From: Pirellulaceae bacterium
GTDB taxonomy: Bacteria; Planctomycetota; Planctomycetia; Pirellulales; Pirellulaceae
Assembly: GCA_018402565.1 (NCBI GenBank)
Contig: JAGYIQ010000003.1
Location: 62,001 to 126,000 of the forward strand
Direction: 5' to 3'
DNA length: 64,000 nt
Shown here piece after piece: positions 26,315 to 36,352 of this stretch. The notes under the pieces were generated by a model that had not been told where the DNA came from, did not search any database, and saw only the letters and a program-made list of their open reading frames with translations. Numbering within the stretch: position 1 is the first letter of the stretch; every line of letters begins with the position of its first letter. A program made the position numbers and the translations under genes.

Positions 26315-26433
26315 GCCCGCTTCGGAATTGGTTCGCTGCGGCACATAATCGCAGGTAGCCGCGGGGCAGGGCGGACGGAATACTGCCGCCCTGCCGCTGC
26401 ACCCTTCCCAAACAACATCAAGGCAACTGCCCC

Positions 26434-27564
26434 ATGTCGCACGCCCCCGCCTCCGTGGAAACGTTACGCTGGCTGCCCGATTCCACCGATTCCACCGATT
26501 CCACCGATTCGCTCGAGGGGACCCGGCTGCGGATGCTGGATCAGACGCTCTTGCCGCGCGAGCTGGTGTATTTGGACATGGGGACGGTGGCCGAGGTATG
26601 GGAGGGCATCAAGAGCCTGCGAGTTCGGGGGGCACCGGCCATTGGCATCGCCGCGGGCTATGGCGTGTGTTTGGCCTGCCGCGAAGTTGCTGACAAATCG
26701 TTTGACGAAGTCTTGGAGGCCTGCCGCCAAGCGTCCGAGTACTTGGCGACAAGCCGACCGACGGCCGTGAATCTGTTCTGGGCACTGGATCGCATGAATG
26801 CCACTTTGGCGAACTTGCCCGGCAAGTGGGCCGCGGAACGGGCTGCCGCGGGCGCGCCGGCCGCTTGGATCCAGCGGGAATTGTTGGTGACTGCCGTGGC
26901 GATCCATGAAGAGGATCGGCGGATGTGCCACGCCATCGGACGCATCGGGGCCGAGCTATTGTCGGATGGCGACCATGTGTTGACGCATTGCAACGCGGGC
27001 GGCTTGGCGACGGCGGAATACGGGACTGCCCTGAGCGTGTTCTTTACCGCCCAAGATCAAGGCAAGCGGCTGCATGTGTATGTGGACGAGACACGACCGC
27101 TCCTGCAAGGCGCTCGCTTGACCGCCTGGGAGTTGATGCAACGGCAAGTCGACTGCACGCTGATCTGCGACAATATGGCGGCCCATGTCATGGCCACTCG
27201 ATCGGTCCAGGCCGTGGTCGTCGGAGCCGACCGAATTGCAGCCAACGGCGATACGGCCAACAAGATCGGCACGTACAACCTAGCGGTCCTGGCCAATTTC
27301 CACCGCGTACCGTTTTACGTGGCAGCACCCAGCAGCACCTTCGATCTGAGCATCGCTTCCGGCCGCGAAATCCCGATTGAAGAGCGTCAGCCCGAGGAGA
27401 TCACGCACAGCTTCGGTTGGCAGTCCGCGCCGGCAGGGGTACCGGTGTACAACCCTGCCTTCGACGTCACGCCAGCCAATCTGATTGCCGGGATCATTAC
27501 CGAGATGGGACTGATTCGCCCAGTGAACCGGGCTCAAATCGAGGCCGTACTGCAGGTGATTTAG
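26434..27564 (+). CDS. mtnA: S-methyl-5-thioribose-1-phosphate isomerase
   Basis: A 376-residue methionine-salvage enzyme that converts methylthioribose-1-phosphate to methylthioribulose-1-phosphate, of the eIF2B-alpha fold family. Landmarks are [17 protein letters not shown], the catalytic Cys in [30 protein letters not shown] with the catalytic Asp, [24 protein letters not shown] and [15 protein letters not shown]. Codons 11-19 encode DST repeats from a 9-bp DNA tandem (GATTCCACC), a nonessential N-terminal embellishment. The stop (TAG, 27562-27564) overlaps the rpsU stop on the other strand. No other mtn genes are adjacent. Confidence 0.95.
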   Translation: MSHAPASVETLRWLPDSTDSTDSTDSLEGTRLRMLDQTLLPRELVYLDMGTVAEVWEGIKSLRVRGAPAIGIAAGYGVCLACREVADKSFDEVLEACRQASEYLATSRPTAVNLFWALDRMNATLANLPGKWAAERAAAGAPAAWIQRELLVTAVAIHEEDRRMCHAIGRIGAELLSDGDHVLTHCNAGGLATAEYGTALSVFFTAQDQGKRLHVYVDETRPLLQGARLTAWELMQRQVDCTLICDNMAAHVMATRSVQAVVVGADRIAANGDTANKIGTYNLAVLANFHRVPFYVAAPSSTFDLSIASGREIPIEERQPEEITHSFGWQSAPAGVPVYNPAFDVTPANLIAGIITEMGLIRPVNRAQIEAVLQVI

Positions 27565-27758
27565 TTGCCGAGAATGAAACGAGTGCGTTTCTGGCGTCGT
27601 TCGGCTCGCAGGCGAGAGCGGCGGTTGATCTCGCTGGGCTTTTCGTAATATTCGCGACGACGCATTTCTTTCTTGATACCGCTCCGTTCGACCAATTTGC
27701 GAAAGCGACGGACGGCTTCTTGGATCGATTCTTTGTCACGAACTAACAGCTTGACCAT
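27561..27758 (-). CDS. rpsU: Small ribosomal subunit protein bS21
   Basis: A 65-residue basic protein beginning [19 protein letters not shown], the typical bS21 N-terminus, and ending in an Arg/Lys-rich tail. The start is ATG 27758 with a strong GGAGGA six bases upstream; the longer open frame to 28133 is not coding. bS21 sits near the 3' end of 16S rRNA and assists initiation. Its stop overlaps the mtnA stop on the opposite strand. Confidence 0.96.
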   Translation of the reverse strand: MVKLLVRDKESIQEAVRRFRKLVERSGIKKEMRRREYYEKPSEINRRSRLRAERRQKRTRFILGN

Positions 27759-28198
27759 TTTTCCTCCAAATGGAATTGAATGTGGACCACCAGCGTTTTC
27801 GAAAGACCCATCGCTAGACCCTCCAGTGATGAAAGGCCAAACTGCTAACAGCTTGGCCCGTGGTGACGACCCGGGTGGGACGCCTGCAGATCGGTGCAAG
27901 TCCGATATGGTAGCACGTTCGACCTGCCCTTGTCTAGGGGAATCGAGTTCACCTTGGCGTAAATTTAGTTTTTCTGAATGTTTTGCCTGACTTATGGCGA
28001 GTCGGGAAAAACCAACCAGCCCCTCGGCCCGGGCTCTGGGGGCCGGGTCAAGCTTGCCCACCGGGACCACCCATTTAACCCAGGCCCTTGAATCGTTAAG
28101 CTTTAACGTTGAAGTCAGTATGGACTGCTTCATGAGACATGGAAGTTTGGCGTCTCATCGGAACCAAAGACCAAACGAATTTTAGGAGGATCGAAGGC
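27759..28198. other. Divergent intergenic region between rpsU and the Cys-rich gene
   Basis: No gene is supported. It contains one dispersed repeat core, GGGAAAAACCAACCAGCCCC (28004-28023), related to the array at 37331-37753, and a small palindrome CGTTAA-GCT-TTAACG (about 28092-28106) near the Cys-rich gene. Promoters for both flanking genes must lie here, but I see no clear consensus pair. Confidence 0.6.
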
Positions 28199-28828
28199 AT
28201 GTTGAAGAAATTCGCCTTGCTGTTTGCTTTGTTGGCCCTGCCAACCGTTGTTGTTGCTCAAGAAGACGCCCCCCCGGCGCCGGTACCAGTGGCTGAGAAT
28301 GCCGCTGCTGTGACCGTGGGTCAAGGTTGCGTCGGTTGTGGCACCGCTGCCACCACCGTCAGTGGCTGTGGCTCTTGCGGTACGACCAGCAGCTGCGACC
28401 CGTGCGCCCGTCCGGCTCGCACTCGCACTCGCTTGTTGAGCCGCCGCAGCTCTTGCTGCACCCCGGCTCCGACCCCGTGCTGCACTCCGGCTCCGGCCCC
28501 GTGCTGCACCCCGGCTCCGACCGCGTGCTGTGCGACCCCAGCCCCGAGCTGTGGTACGGTTGCCTCGAGCGACTGCTGCACTCCGGCCCCACGCACCCGC
28601 CTGTTTGCTCGCCGCAGCAGCAACAGCTGCTCGACGCCGGTCAGCACGACTTGCGGAACCCCCGTCAGCAGCGACTGCGGTTGCAGCTCGGTGGCAGTGG
28701 CCGCTCCGGTCGCCGCTCCGGCTCCAGCCATGATCTCGCAGGTCAGCTACAACGCCGAGTGCTGTGACAACAGCCCGCGTCCGACCTTGCGTCCGTTCGC
28801 TGGCAGCATCTTGCGCCGCGCTCGCTAA
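28199..28828 (+). CDS. Secreted cysteine/proline-rich repeat protein
   Basis: A 209-residue protein, start ATG 28199 with AGGAGGA 8 bases upstream. A signal peptide (MLKKFALLFALLALPTVVVA, cleavage before QE) is followed by a mature part with about 30 cysteines, many as CC pairs in repeats of CCTPAP (about residues 78-120, four to five copies), plus CGSCGTTSSCDPC and two basic RTRLxxRRSS boxes. The C-terminus is basic and ends RPFAGSILRRAR. Cysteine content suggests a disulfide-cross-linked envelope or matrix component. Planctomycetes are known for Cys-rich protein walls, but I cannot assign this one to a described family; no YTV domain is seen. A stem-loop lies about 300 bases downstream. Confidence 0.78.
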   Translation: MLKKFALLFALLALPTVVVAQEDAPPAPVPVAENAAAVTVGQGCVGCGTAATTVSGCGSCGTTSSCDPCARPARTRTRLLSRRSSCCTPAPTPCCTPAPAPCCTPAPTACCATPAPSCGTVASSDCCTPAPRTRLFARRSSNSCSTPVSTTCGTPVSSDCGCSSVAVAAPVAAPAPAMISQVSYNAECCDNSPRPTLRPFAGSILRRAR

Positions 28829-29133
28829 TTGCGACGCCGCCTGTGGGTGGTGTAGGCCAGCGGTCGCCTCGCCCATGCAGAGGTCGGCTGGCGGGTTCGA
28901 GTTGGGCGATTCGCGTCGCCGCCTCGGGTTCGAGCTGACGTGCCCCATTGCTTGCTGTTGGCCGTTCCGTCTTGATTCGAGTTTTCCGATGAGACGAGTT
29001 CGAGATTGCCGCTGATGGAAATTGCTGGCGGCTGGCGATGGAGTGCTGCTTGGGTTTTGGGCGTAAAGAACTAGCCGGGAATCGTCCGGTCTTGTTATGA
29101 CTGGGCTCGCTTCGAGCGGGCTCATGAAATTTT

Positions 29134-29170
29134 AAAGGTCGGCTGCTAGGGTTTCTGGCAGCCGACCTTT
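29134..29170 (+). terminator. Perfect 13-bp stem-loop, probable terminator
   Basis: AAAGGTCGGCTGC (29134-29146) pairs perfectly with GCAGCCGACCTTT (29158-29170), loop of 11 bases. The stem ends in AAA/TTT, so it could stop transcription from either direction. It is about 300 bases past the Cys-rich gene and before hppA. Confidence 0.75.
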
Positions 29171-29270
29171 CTGCTTTAATTCGGCCGACATTCAGTTGCA
29201 GACCTGCCGGCGTGTTGACTTTCCGAGTCCTTAGTCCGGGGGGGAAAGTCGCTGGTGGTGGCCTCGCTTA

Positions 29271-29299
29271 TTGACAATCTGAATGTGCTGTGATTAAAC
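29271..29299 (+). promoter_or_regulatory. Candidate promoter of hppA
   Basis: A perfect -35 box TTGACA (29271-29276) is followed after 17 bases by TTAAAC (29294-29299), a weak -10 match. It would give a leader of about 160 bases. Confidence 0.4.
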
Positions 29300-29465
29300 T
29301 TTGACCCTTCGACGCGCATTAATGGCTGGGATTCGGCTGCCGCCGGAGCTCGGGCCGCGGCGTGTCAGACTATCGCTCAGCGATTTATTGCAGTTGTGCT
29401 CTGGTCGGCGATCCGTTGCGGTGTGGCTCGATGGGAGCAATTTTTGATCCGCTTAGGAAGCTCCT

Positions 29466-32012
29466 ATGAACTTGACCGACACGATGACGTTTGTTCCTTC
29501 ATTGATTGCAAGCATCGAGGGAGGGGCGGCACCGGTCGGTACCGATGTGGCGGTTCAGGAGTACATCTACTGGGGCATTTTGCTGGCGGCTTCCTTCTCA
29601 GCACTGATCTTTGCCTACAAGTTTTACGTGGGCATGTTGGCGGCGGATCCCGGCAATGCTCGTATGATTGAGATCGCCGGATTTGTGCGGGAGGGGGCGA
29701 ACGCCTACCTCCGGCAGCAGTACAAAGTGGTATTTGTGTTTATGGCGGCCGTGTTTGGCTTGCTGCTGTGGGCATCTTACGCCGAGGTGCAGGAGAAGTA
29801 CGTCCCGTTTGCGTTTCTGACCGGCGGATTCTGGTCCGGCATGGCGGGCTTTTTGGGCATGCGGACGGCGACCAGCGCCAGCAATCGGACGGCGGCTGGG
29901 GCGATGAAGTCGCTGAATGACGGCTTGCAGGTGGCGTTTCGCAGCGGGGCCGTCATGGGACTGGCAGTCGTCGGTCTGGGGCTGTTCGACATGGCCTTTT
30001 GGTACGGTTTGCTGCGATTTGTACTCGGGTTGGACTTGAACACCGTGACGGTCACCATGCTGTGTTCGCTGATGGGGGCCAGCAGCCAGGCGTTGTTTGC
30101 TCGCGTGGGCGGCGGGATCTTCACGAAGGCTGCCGATGTGGGTGCCGACTTGGTGGGCAAAGTGGAAAAAGGCATTCCGGAGGACGATCCGCGGAACCCG
30201 GCCACGATTGCTGACAACGTGGGCGACAATGTCGGTGACGTGGCCGGCATGGGCGCCGATTTGTACGAGTCCTATTGCGGCTCGATCTTGGCCACCGCGG
30301 CCCTGGGCTTCGCCGCGATGACAGCGGTGAATCCGGAACTGATCACGGCTGCCGTATTTTTGCCGATGATGATCGCCGCATTGGGCGTGGGCATGTCCAT
30401 CGCCTGCATCTTCTTGGTCAGGGCCGGAGAAGATGCCAGCCAGAAGGCATTGCTGAAGGTGCTGGCTCGTGGCATCGACACGGCCATGTTGGCCGTTTTG
30501 CTCCTCAGTTGGGTTTTGACTTATTTGTTCTTGGGCCCGCAGCATATCATGGTCGCCGCCAGCGTCACGGTGGGGTTAGCGGCCGGTTGGTTGATTGGTA
30601 AATGGACGGAGTACGCCACCAGCGACGAATACCTGCCGACGCAAAAATTGGCCGAGCAAGCTCTGACGGGCCCGGCAACGGTGATTATCGCAGGCATCGC
30701 CGACGGCATGAAGAGTGTCTGGGTGCCGGTGCTCGTGGTTTGTATGGGGACCGTGCTGGCCTTTGGTTTCGCCAACGGCTTCAAGTTTGAAGATGTGCAG
30801 CATTTCACTTTGGGCCTGTATGGAGTCGGCATTGCAGCCGTGGGCATGTTGAGCACCTTGGGCATTACTTTGGCGACGGACGCCTACGGCCCGATCGCGG
30901 ACAATGCCGGTGGTAACGCCGAGATGAGCCACTTGGATCCGGTTGTACGCCAGCGGACCGACGCCTTGGACAGTTTGGGCAACACGACCGCCGCGACTGG
31001 TAAAGGCTTTGCGATTGGTTCGGCGGCTCTCACGGCCCTGGCTTTGTTGGCTGCCTACGTCGAGCAGGTCCGCACCGGCTTCGATCGTTGGGCACAAACT
31101 GAAACCATGGTGACGACGGCAGACAGCCTGTACAAAGTCTCCGACAAGTTCGCGGTCATGCGGACCGAGTCGGCAGTTGCGGAATCGGCCTCCCTTGCCG
31201 AAAAGAAGGCCGGATCGTTCGGCTACCTAATCATGCCGAGCAGTCTGCGCGACCTCGACGTGAAAACCGCTTGGCAGGCCATCCCGCGTGGGGCGACGGT
31301 GCCGGCCGACCTGATCCGCCTGCAACCGGCGACCGCTGGCGTTGGACCGACCGTTCGCTTTGCGACAACCGGCGAGGCCTGGGTCGGCGTGCGGCAGGCT
31401 TCTCTGTCGGACTTCGCCACCTTTTACGACGCCTCGGTTCTCAACCCCCGCGTCTTGATCGGTGTCTTCATCGGTTGCATGTCGACCTTTGTGTTCTGTG
31501 CCATGACGATGCAAGCCGTCGGTCGAGCAGCTCGGGGGATGGTCAACGAGGTGCGCCGCCAATTCAACGAAAACCCCGGCATCATGGATGGTACGTCCCT
31601 GCCCGATTACGCTCGTCCGGTCGCCATCAGTACCCGCGCGGCGCAACGCGAGATGATCCTGCCATCGCTGTTGGGGTTGCTAACTCCCGTTGCCGTGGGT
31701 TGGCTGTTGGGCGTCGGAGGTGTGCTGGGTTTGCTGGTCGGCTGTTTGACCTGCGGCTTCTGCGTGGCCATCTTTATGGCCAATGCGGGTGGCGCCTGGG
31801 ACAACGCCAAAAAATACATCGAATCCGGCCAACATGGTGGCAAGGGTGGCGATGCTCACAAAGCAGCTGTCGTGGGCGATACGGTCGGCGATCCCTTCAA
31901 AGACACCAGCGGTCCGAGCCTCAACATCTTGATCAAGCTGATGAGCATGGTCAGCGTTGTCGCCGCCGGCTTCATCGTCCGATATTCGCTGGATCAATTG
32001 GGTTGGTTCTAG
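29466..32012 (+). CDS. hppA: Membrane-bound ion-translocating pyrophosphatase, K+-dependent type
   Basis: An 848-residue membrane pyrophosphatase that couples PPi hydrolysis to H+ or Na+ transport. The catalytic loops are intact: [22 protein letters not shown] and [22 protein letters not shown] (residues about 222-270), [20 protein letters not shown] and [24 protein letters not shown] (Ala, not Lys) is the mark of K+-dependent enzymes. Residues about 535-650 form an insert of roughly 100 residues between two membrane helices, Ala/Thr-rich and soluble in character, that ordinary 670-720-residue enzymes lack. The ATG at 29466 is preceded by AGGAAG. Whether Na+ or H+ is moved is not settled from motifs I can see. 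Confidence 0.93.
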   Translation: MNLTDTMTFVPSLIASIEGGAAPVGTDVAVQEYIYWGILLAASFSALIFAYKFYVGMLAADPGNARMIEIAGFVREGANAYLRQQYKVVFVFMAAVFGLLLWASYAEVQEKYVPFAFLTGGFWSGMAGFLGMRTATSASNRTAAGAMKSLNDGLQVAFRSGAVMGLAVVGLGLFDMAFWYGLLRFVLGLDLNTVTVTMLCSLMGASSQALFARVGGGIFTKAADVGADLVGKVEKGIPEDDPRNPATIADNVGDNVGDVAGMGADLYESYCGSILATAALGFAAMTAVNPELITAAVFLPMMIAALGVGMSIACIFLVRAGEDASQKALLKVLARGIDTAMLAVLLLSWVLTYLFLGPQHIMVAASVTVGLAAGWLIGKWTEYATSDEYLPTQKLAEQALTGPATVIIAGIADGMKSVWVPVLVVCMGTVLAFGFANGFKFEDVQHFTLGLYGVGIAAVGMLSTLGITLATDAYGPIADNAGGNAEMSHLDPVVRQRTDALDSLGNTTAATGKGFAIGSAALTALALLAAYVEQVRTGFDRWAQTETMVTTADSLYKVSDKFAVMRTESAVAESASLAEKKAGSFGYLIMPSSLRDLDVKTAWQAIPRGATVPADLIRLQPATAGVGPTVRFATTGEAWVGVRQASLSDFATFYDASVLNPRVLIGVFIGCMSTFVFCAMTMQAVGRAARGMVNEVRRQFNENPGIMDGTSLPDYARPVAISTRAAQREMILPSLLGLLTPVAVGWLLGVGGVLGLLVGCLTCGFCVAIFMANAGGAWDNAKKYIESGQHGGKGGDAHKAAVVGDTVGDPFKDTSGPSLNILIKLMSMVSVVAAGFIVRYSLDQLGWF

Positions 32013-32059
32013 TCGCAGAGGGACGAACCCGTTGACCTGATCACGCCGTCGTCGGCGGG

Positions 32060-33587
32060 CTAACCGGCTTTACGGAGCCAGCGATGACGCCAACGCTTGG
32101 CGGCGTTGGCCAACCGCCGCCACGGCAATCGGTCCAAGCGATGTTTCAACTGGTCGATCTTGGCGTGCAGGGCATCGATCTGATGCTGCAGTCGCCCTGT
32201 CGGCAGGTTCGGCGGACAAGCGGCTTGCCGCAGTCGCTCGACACCCCCCGCTGTGCCAAAGGCGGCAAACGGTTGCTCGGTTTCGCGGAGGTCGCAAGCA
32301 TTCAGTCGATAAGCGTCACGCCACTCAGGGGCGATGAGCACTCCGTGGTTCAGCAACCCGTAGGCATAGGGTAGTCGAGTGTAATGGTCCGCCGCGTGCT
32401 CGGTCCACGCGGACAAGTAAGCTTCGACCAATGTCGCCAAACCGCTATGAGCCGGGAGGGCGTGACGGTTTTGATGCCGTGACAAACGATGATCGGCTCG
32501 CGTCCCGTCGGCGGCTTGCCGGGCAGCGCCGCTGAAGTGGAAGACTTGTAAAGGTTGAGCTCGTTCGCTCGCAACCGACTGCGACGTGACTGTGCCGCGC
32601 GGCGATGTGTCGCGATTGAATGTGTCGCGATTGAATGTGTCGCAGTGGGATGCGTCCTGGGCGACCCACCAGCGGTTGTCGCGGTGGTGCACCGATCGAT
32701 CATGCAAGTTCCAGTAGCCGACGTTTAACCCCATGTGCCGCGAGATCACGATCGATTGAAACATTGCGGGCGCTTGATCCAACCAGCGTTGATCGACGAA
32801 CAGGCCCAGTCCGGGATCGACAATGCAATGTTGTTCGTTGCAGCCGTTCCACCATTGAAGAAAGGCCGGAATCTCGTGGGCGATCGTCACATTTGTCGAC
32901 TGCTCCACGACCGTCTTGGGACTTCTGTCTAGGCTCAGCGTCACGCGGGCTGTTGCCTGTCGCGGTACGCCGCCTCCACTCCATCCGATGACACCGGCAT
33001 TGAAGGTTCCGGCACGCAGCAGGTCCAGATTCGTCGGGTAGCAGCCATCCACCGGTAGCGGGTGTTGCAAGTGGGGCGTCAGTAGAATGCCACCGGATTC
33101 GGCTATCGGAGCTAAGCAGTGAGTGACCGAATCGAACAGCCAGGCGTCGGCATCGGCGTACAGTACTTCCCGCTCACCCTGCTCCCACAAGGCGGCGGCC
33201 ACACGACCTTTGAGGCAACACGTCAATTCCAGGGGCGTGTATTGAAACGCGGCTCTCCAATGATGGTCGGGCGCCAATTGCCGAGCGGAACGCAAGAGGA
33301 TCGCTCCCGGTTGCATCGCTCCCGGCCGATCTGTCTCCTCAGTCAGTGAGCGCCCAACGGCTGTGGCAGTCGGCCAGCCAGTCCCAATTCGGCTGCTGGC
33401 TGATCGGATCGTCGGCATCGGCTACGACGACGAGCACGCGGCCAATGGGGTCCACTCGTTGCAGTTGCTCGACCCAGGCCGCTGCCAGATGGAAGTGGCT
33501 GCGCGTGACAATCGTGAAGGCCAGCGGCGCCGCTCCCTCGTTAGCCGAACGCGATGCTGGGGCCCCGTCACCGGCGACGGAACTCAT
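32060..33587 (-). pseudogene. Glycosyltransferase gene interrupted by a 4-bp duplication
   Basis: The gene starts at ATG 33587, overlapping the gmd stop as ATGA. Its first 82 codons (33587-33339) encode FTIVTRSHFHLAAAWVEQL, a nucleotide-diphospho-sugar transferase-like N-terminus, and then stop at TGA. The remaining 1.3 kb is open in the next frame from 33418 to 32060 and continues the same protein: FQYTPLELTCCLKG and VLYADADAWLF, matching the acceptor and DxD region of this glycosyltransferase type, then a long tail. The stop occurs inside (CAGT)2 at 33340-33347; removing one unit joins the frames as WALTEETDRPG. Hence most likely a broken gene of about 508 codons, or sequencing error. The tail has DTFNR repeats from an 15-bp tandem. 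Confidence 0.72.
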
Positions 33588-34609
33588 GGTGTGGCCTCAT
33601 TGCCTGGCCCGAGGCGCGGAACTGACGAGTCGTCGGCCGTGGAGCGTTCCAAACGAATTTGTTGCAGGTCGTGTTCAACCATCATACGTACCAAATCACG
33701 GAACTGGACGGTCGGTCGCCAATCCAAGATTGCCTTGGCTTTGGCCGGATTCGCTTGCACACGCACCACGTCCGCGGGGCGGAACAATTCGGGGTCTTGC
33801 ACCGTGTATCGTCGCCAATCTAGGTCAACGGCCTGGAAGGCGACATCCACGAAGTCGCGCAGCGAATAAGCGCGGCCCGAACCCAAGACCAAATCTTCCG
33901 GGTTCTGGATCTGCAACATCTTCCACAAGGCATTGACGTAATCTCCAGCAAACCCCCAGTCCCGCACCACATCCAGATTGCCCAGTGGCAATTGGTCCTG
34001 CAGTCCCAAGGCGATTCTGGCCACCCCCGTGGTGATCTTGCGCGAGACGAACCAAGTGCTGCGACGTGGCGATTCGTGGTTGAACATAATCGCATTGCAC
34101 AAAAACAATCCGAACCACTCGCGATACTTGCCCACGATGCTGTGCGAGATCGACTTGGCCAAGCCGTAGGGGTTGATTGGCGATATCGGTGACGATTCAC
34201 TCAAGGGGTGCTCGCCGCCCATACCAAAAATTTCACTACTGGAGGCTTGGACGAATTTGGTGTGAGGGCTGTAACGGCGAATCGCCTCCAGCCAATACAC
34301 CACCGATTGACCGTTGATGATCAACGTCTCTGTCGTCTCCTGCCAACTGCGTCCGACCGAACTCTGACCGGCCAAATTATAAAATTCGTTCGGCTGGTAA
34401 TCTTGAATGATTTGTTGGGTCAGAGCCGCGGTCAGTTCGGGAGTCTCCACCAATTCGATATCGGAGTCGATACTGTCGACGAGGTGGCGGATCTCCGGCG
34501 TCACTCGACGAACAGTTCCCACGATTTTGTAGGGCTTCGGCTGCAGATGCTCGGCCAGGTACGTGCCGTCCTGCCCCGCAATACCTGTGATCAAAGCGAC
34601 TTTTTTCAT
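33584..34609 (-). CDS. gmd: GDP-mannose 4,6-dehydratase
   Basis: A 341-residue extended SDR enzyme converting GDP-mannose to GDP-4-keto-6-deoxymannose, precursor of fucose, rhamnose and related deoxysugars. It has GIAGQDGTYLAEHL at the NAD site, NLAGQSSVGRSW, SSSEIFG with the catalytic Ser/Glu, NPYGLAKSISHSIVGKYRE with Tyr/Lys, NHESPRR, and RDWGFAGDYV, all GMD-specific rather than generic epimerase. Its stop overlaps the start of the broken glycosyltransferase gene as ATGA, and it follows the GT4 gene by 36 bases, so these form a surface-glycan operon. The downstream GDP-fucose synthase or reductase is not in the window. Confidence 0.93.
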   Translation of the reverse strand: MKKVALITGIAGQDGTYLAEHLQPKPYKIVGTVRRVTPEIRHLVDSIDSDIELVETPELTAALTQQIIQDYQPNEFYNLAGQSSVGRSWQETTETLIINGQSVVYWLEAIRRYSPHTKFVQASSSEIFGMGGEHPLSESSPISPINPYGLAKSISHSIVGKYREWFGLFLCNAIMFNHESPRRSTWFVSRKITTGVARIALGLQDQLPLGNLDVVRDWGFAGDYVNALWKMLQIQNPEDLVLGSGRAYSLRDFVDVAFQAVDLDWRRYTVQDPELFRPADVVRVQANPAKAKAILDWRPTVQFRDLVRMMVEHDLQQIRLERSTADDSSVPRLGPGNEATP

Positions 34610-34645
34610 CTCTCGTGTCTTTTTTCGCTGCGGGGCGCTGGAGGT

Positions 34646-36037
34646 TTAGGCCACTCGAGTGTTCGCAAACGCAACTAGGGCCGGACTCGAACCAGGCGAC
34701 TCGATCGTGGGTCGGGAGACGGTGCTGAGGGAAGACTGCTTTCGCCGATGGTTGGGCGAGCGGCGGGAGCTTGCCAGGATGGCATCCGCCAGCAACTGCC
34801 GAGAACTCTGTTCCCAGGTCACGGCTTGAAAGTGCTTGGCTTGGTTTCGCAAGGCCTGAAAACCATCCTCCGTTGCCACCTGGATCAGCCGAGCCAATTC
34901 CGCGGGTGCCTCGGCGGGAAAATACTGACAGGCCTGTCCCCCGACCTCGCGATGGACCGGATGATCGCTGGCCAAAACCGGGGTGCCACAAGTCAATGCC
35001 TCGACGATCGGCAGGCCAAACCCCTCCTCCCACGAGGGAAACACCAACAGCGCACTGCGTTGATAGGCAACTTGCAGTTCCGCATCCGACGCATCAGCTA
35101 ACCATAACAACTTCTCGCGCGGCAGGTCGGCGATCGCCTGCAGCACCGCGTCGTGCTGCCAACCGGGGCGACCGATCATTAGCAATTGGCCCGGCCAGCC
35201 CTCCCGCCACAATTCGCGACAGGCCGTCAACATCGCCAAGTGGTTCTTTCGCGGCTCCAGCGTGCCGACCATCAGCAGCGTCGGGGCCCCCGAGGCCAAC
35301 CAGGCGACCAGCGACGGACGAACCTCGGTTGCTACCGAAGATTCACTACCGCCTGAGGAGCCCGCGGGTCGCTGTGCAAAGCCGCCCTGTCCCAAATCGG
35401 GACGCGGCTTGCTACCCAGTTCACTGCCCAACCGAAAGGCCGACACCGTCGGCTGCCGATGACTCTTGGAGCCACCAGCCGAGGCGTTCAAATGACGCGT
35501 TAGCTCACCTGCGACATGACGTGAAATACCGATCCAATGATCCGTATTGCGCTCCAACTTGTCCAACCACACGCGAAATCGCTGAGACAATTCGGCGGTA
35601 TGGAACTGCGGATGACTCAGTGGTGTCAAGTCGTACAGGACGCTGGCGACACACCCCGTGCGACGAAACTCCGCCACCGCCTCGAACCAATCGGGCACAT
35701 CCCAGGTGGCGTTGAGCGTCAACAACAGGTCGCCCGCTCCAGCAACCACCGGCTTGCTGGCCAGCGGCCAAGCCGTGCGGAGCAGTCGGCGACCGAGGCG
35801 ACGTTCCGCCAGGCGAAAGAGCCAGGCCCGTTGCTCGTGATCGATGTGCTCGAAACGCAGGCGATAGAAACGCGACCCGACGGCATGGACCAAGCGGCAG
35901 TTGCGGCGGAACTGGGACGCCACCGCTGGACCCACCCGCGACAACTCTCGCACGACCCGCTGGATGCCCGTCTGACGCCGATTCCCCATCATCTGCGTCA
36001 CGTCAATATATACAGTGGGTTCGTCTGGGAATTCCAT
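34646..36037 (-). CDS. GT4-family glycosyltransferase
   Basis: A 463-residue GT-B glycosyltransferase. The N-terminal half starts VYIDVTQMMGNRRQTGIQRV, a pattern seen in GT4 enzymes with the TGIQRVVR motif. The C-terminal half has the nucleotide-sugar binding GTLEPRKNHLAML, LMIGRPGW, and the EX7E region FPSWEEGFGLPIVEALTCGTPV. A loop of about 60 residues rich in Ser/Gly splits the two halves. The last 40 residues are low-complexity. The start is the ATG at 36037, where homology-like sequence begins; the open frame continues upstream to 36169 without recognisable sequence. It is the first gene of the gmd cluster. Sugar and acceptor are unknown. Confidence 0.88.
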   Translation of the reverse strand: MEFPDEPTVYIDVTQMMGNRRQTGIQRVVRELSRVGPAVASQFRRNCRLVHAVGSRFYRLRFEHIDHEQRAWLFRLAERRLGRRLLRTAWPLASKPVVAGAGDLLLTLNATWDVPDWFEAVAEFRRTGCVASVLYDLTPLSHPQFHTAELSQRFRVWLDKLERNTDHWIGISRHVAGELTRHLNASAGGSKSHRQPTVSAFRLGSELGSKPRPDLGQGGFAQRPAGSSGGSESSVATEVRPSLVAWLASGAPTLLMVGTLEPRKNHLAMLTACRELWREGWPGQLLMIGRPGWQHDAVLQAIADLPREKLLWLADASDAELQVAYQRSALLVFPSWEEGFGLPIVEALTCGTPVLASDHPVHREVGGQACQYFPAEAPAELARLIQVATEDGFQALRNQAKHFQAVTWEQSSRQLLADAILASSRRSPNHRRKQSSLSTVSRPTIESPGSSPALVAFANTRVA

Positions 36038-36352
36038 AAGGGTCGCTGCGTGTCGGGTTGCGGTGCTTGTGGATGCGGTGCTTGATTGCTGTGCGATGTT
36101 TGGTTCAGGGCTGCCTGCCGTGCAGCTCGTTGCTAGCACCATCGCTGGGTCTGGGTGGCGGACTCGCACCTCCTTTGGCGGTTTTTAGGTCATCTGGCCA
36201 ACAGAGACAAGATAGATTTTGCGGGCGTTCAAATTCGGAAAATCGGACGAATCGTTAAACCTTACCGGGTGAGCTCCCGATAACTAAACTAACGCGATCC
36301 CAAGTTGGTAGATTCGCGGATCGCCCGCAGATGTATACTCGGAGAAGGAAAA
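36038..36352. other. Divergent intergenic region
   Basis: About 315 bases between the GT4 gene (minus) and a small lipoprotein-like gene (plus). It includes GTGCTTG/GTGGATGCGGTGCTTG near-repeats (about 36060-36085). No gene or clear promoter consensus is visible. The upstream part could code if the GT4 start were at 36169. Confidence 0.5.

Larger units (their letters stand above)
28829..29465. other. Intergenic region with terminator and hppA promoter
   Basis: 637 bases without a supported gene. It holds a strong stem-loop (29134-29170) and, further right, the likely hppA promoter (29271-29299). Between 28829 and 29130 I see only GC-rich sequence without clear structure. Confidence 0.6.

Noticed and set aside
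27759-28133. N-terminal extension of bS21 (190 codons)
   Set aside because: Extension has no resemblance to bS21, and the ATG at 27758 has an excellent ribosome site and gives the standard protein.
28130-29125. Minus-strand open frame opposite the Cys-rich gene
   Set aside because: Low-complexity Ala/Gly/Arg product caused by the repeated codons of the real gene; no ribosome site.
33339-33418. Programmed +1 frameshift in the glycosyltransferase gene
   Set aside because: No prfB-like CUU-UGA or other known shift signal; a 4-bp tandem duplication explains the frame change completely.
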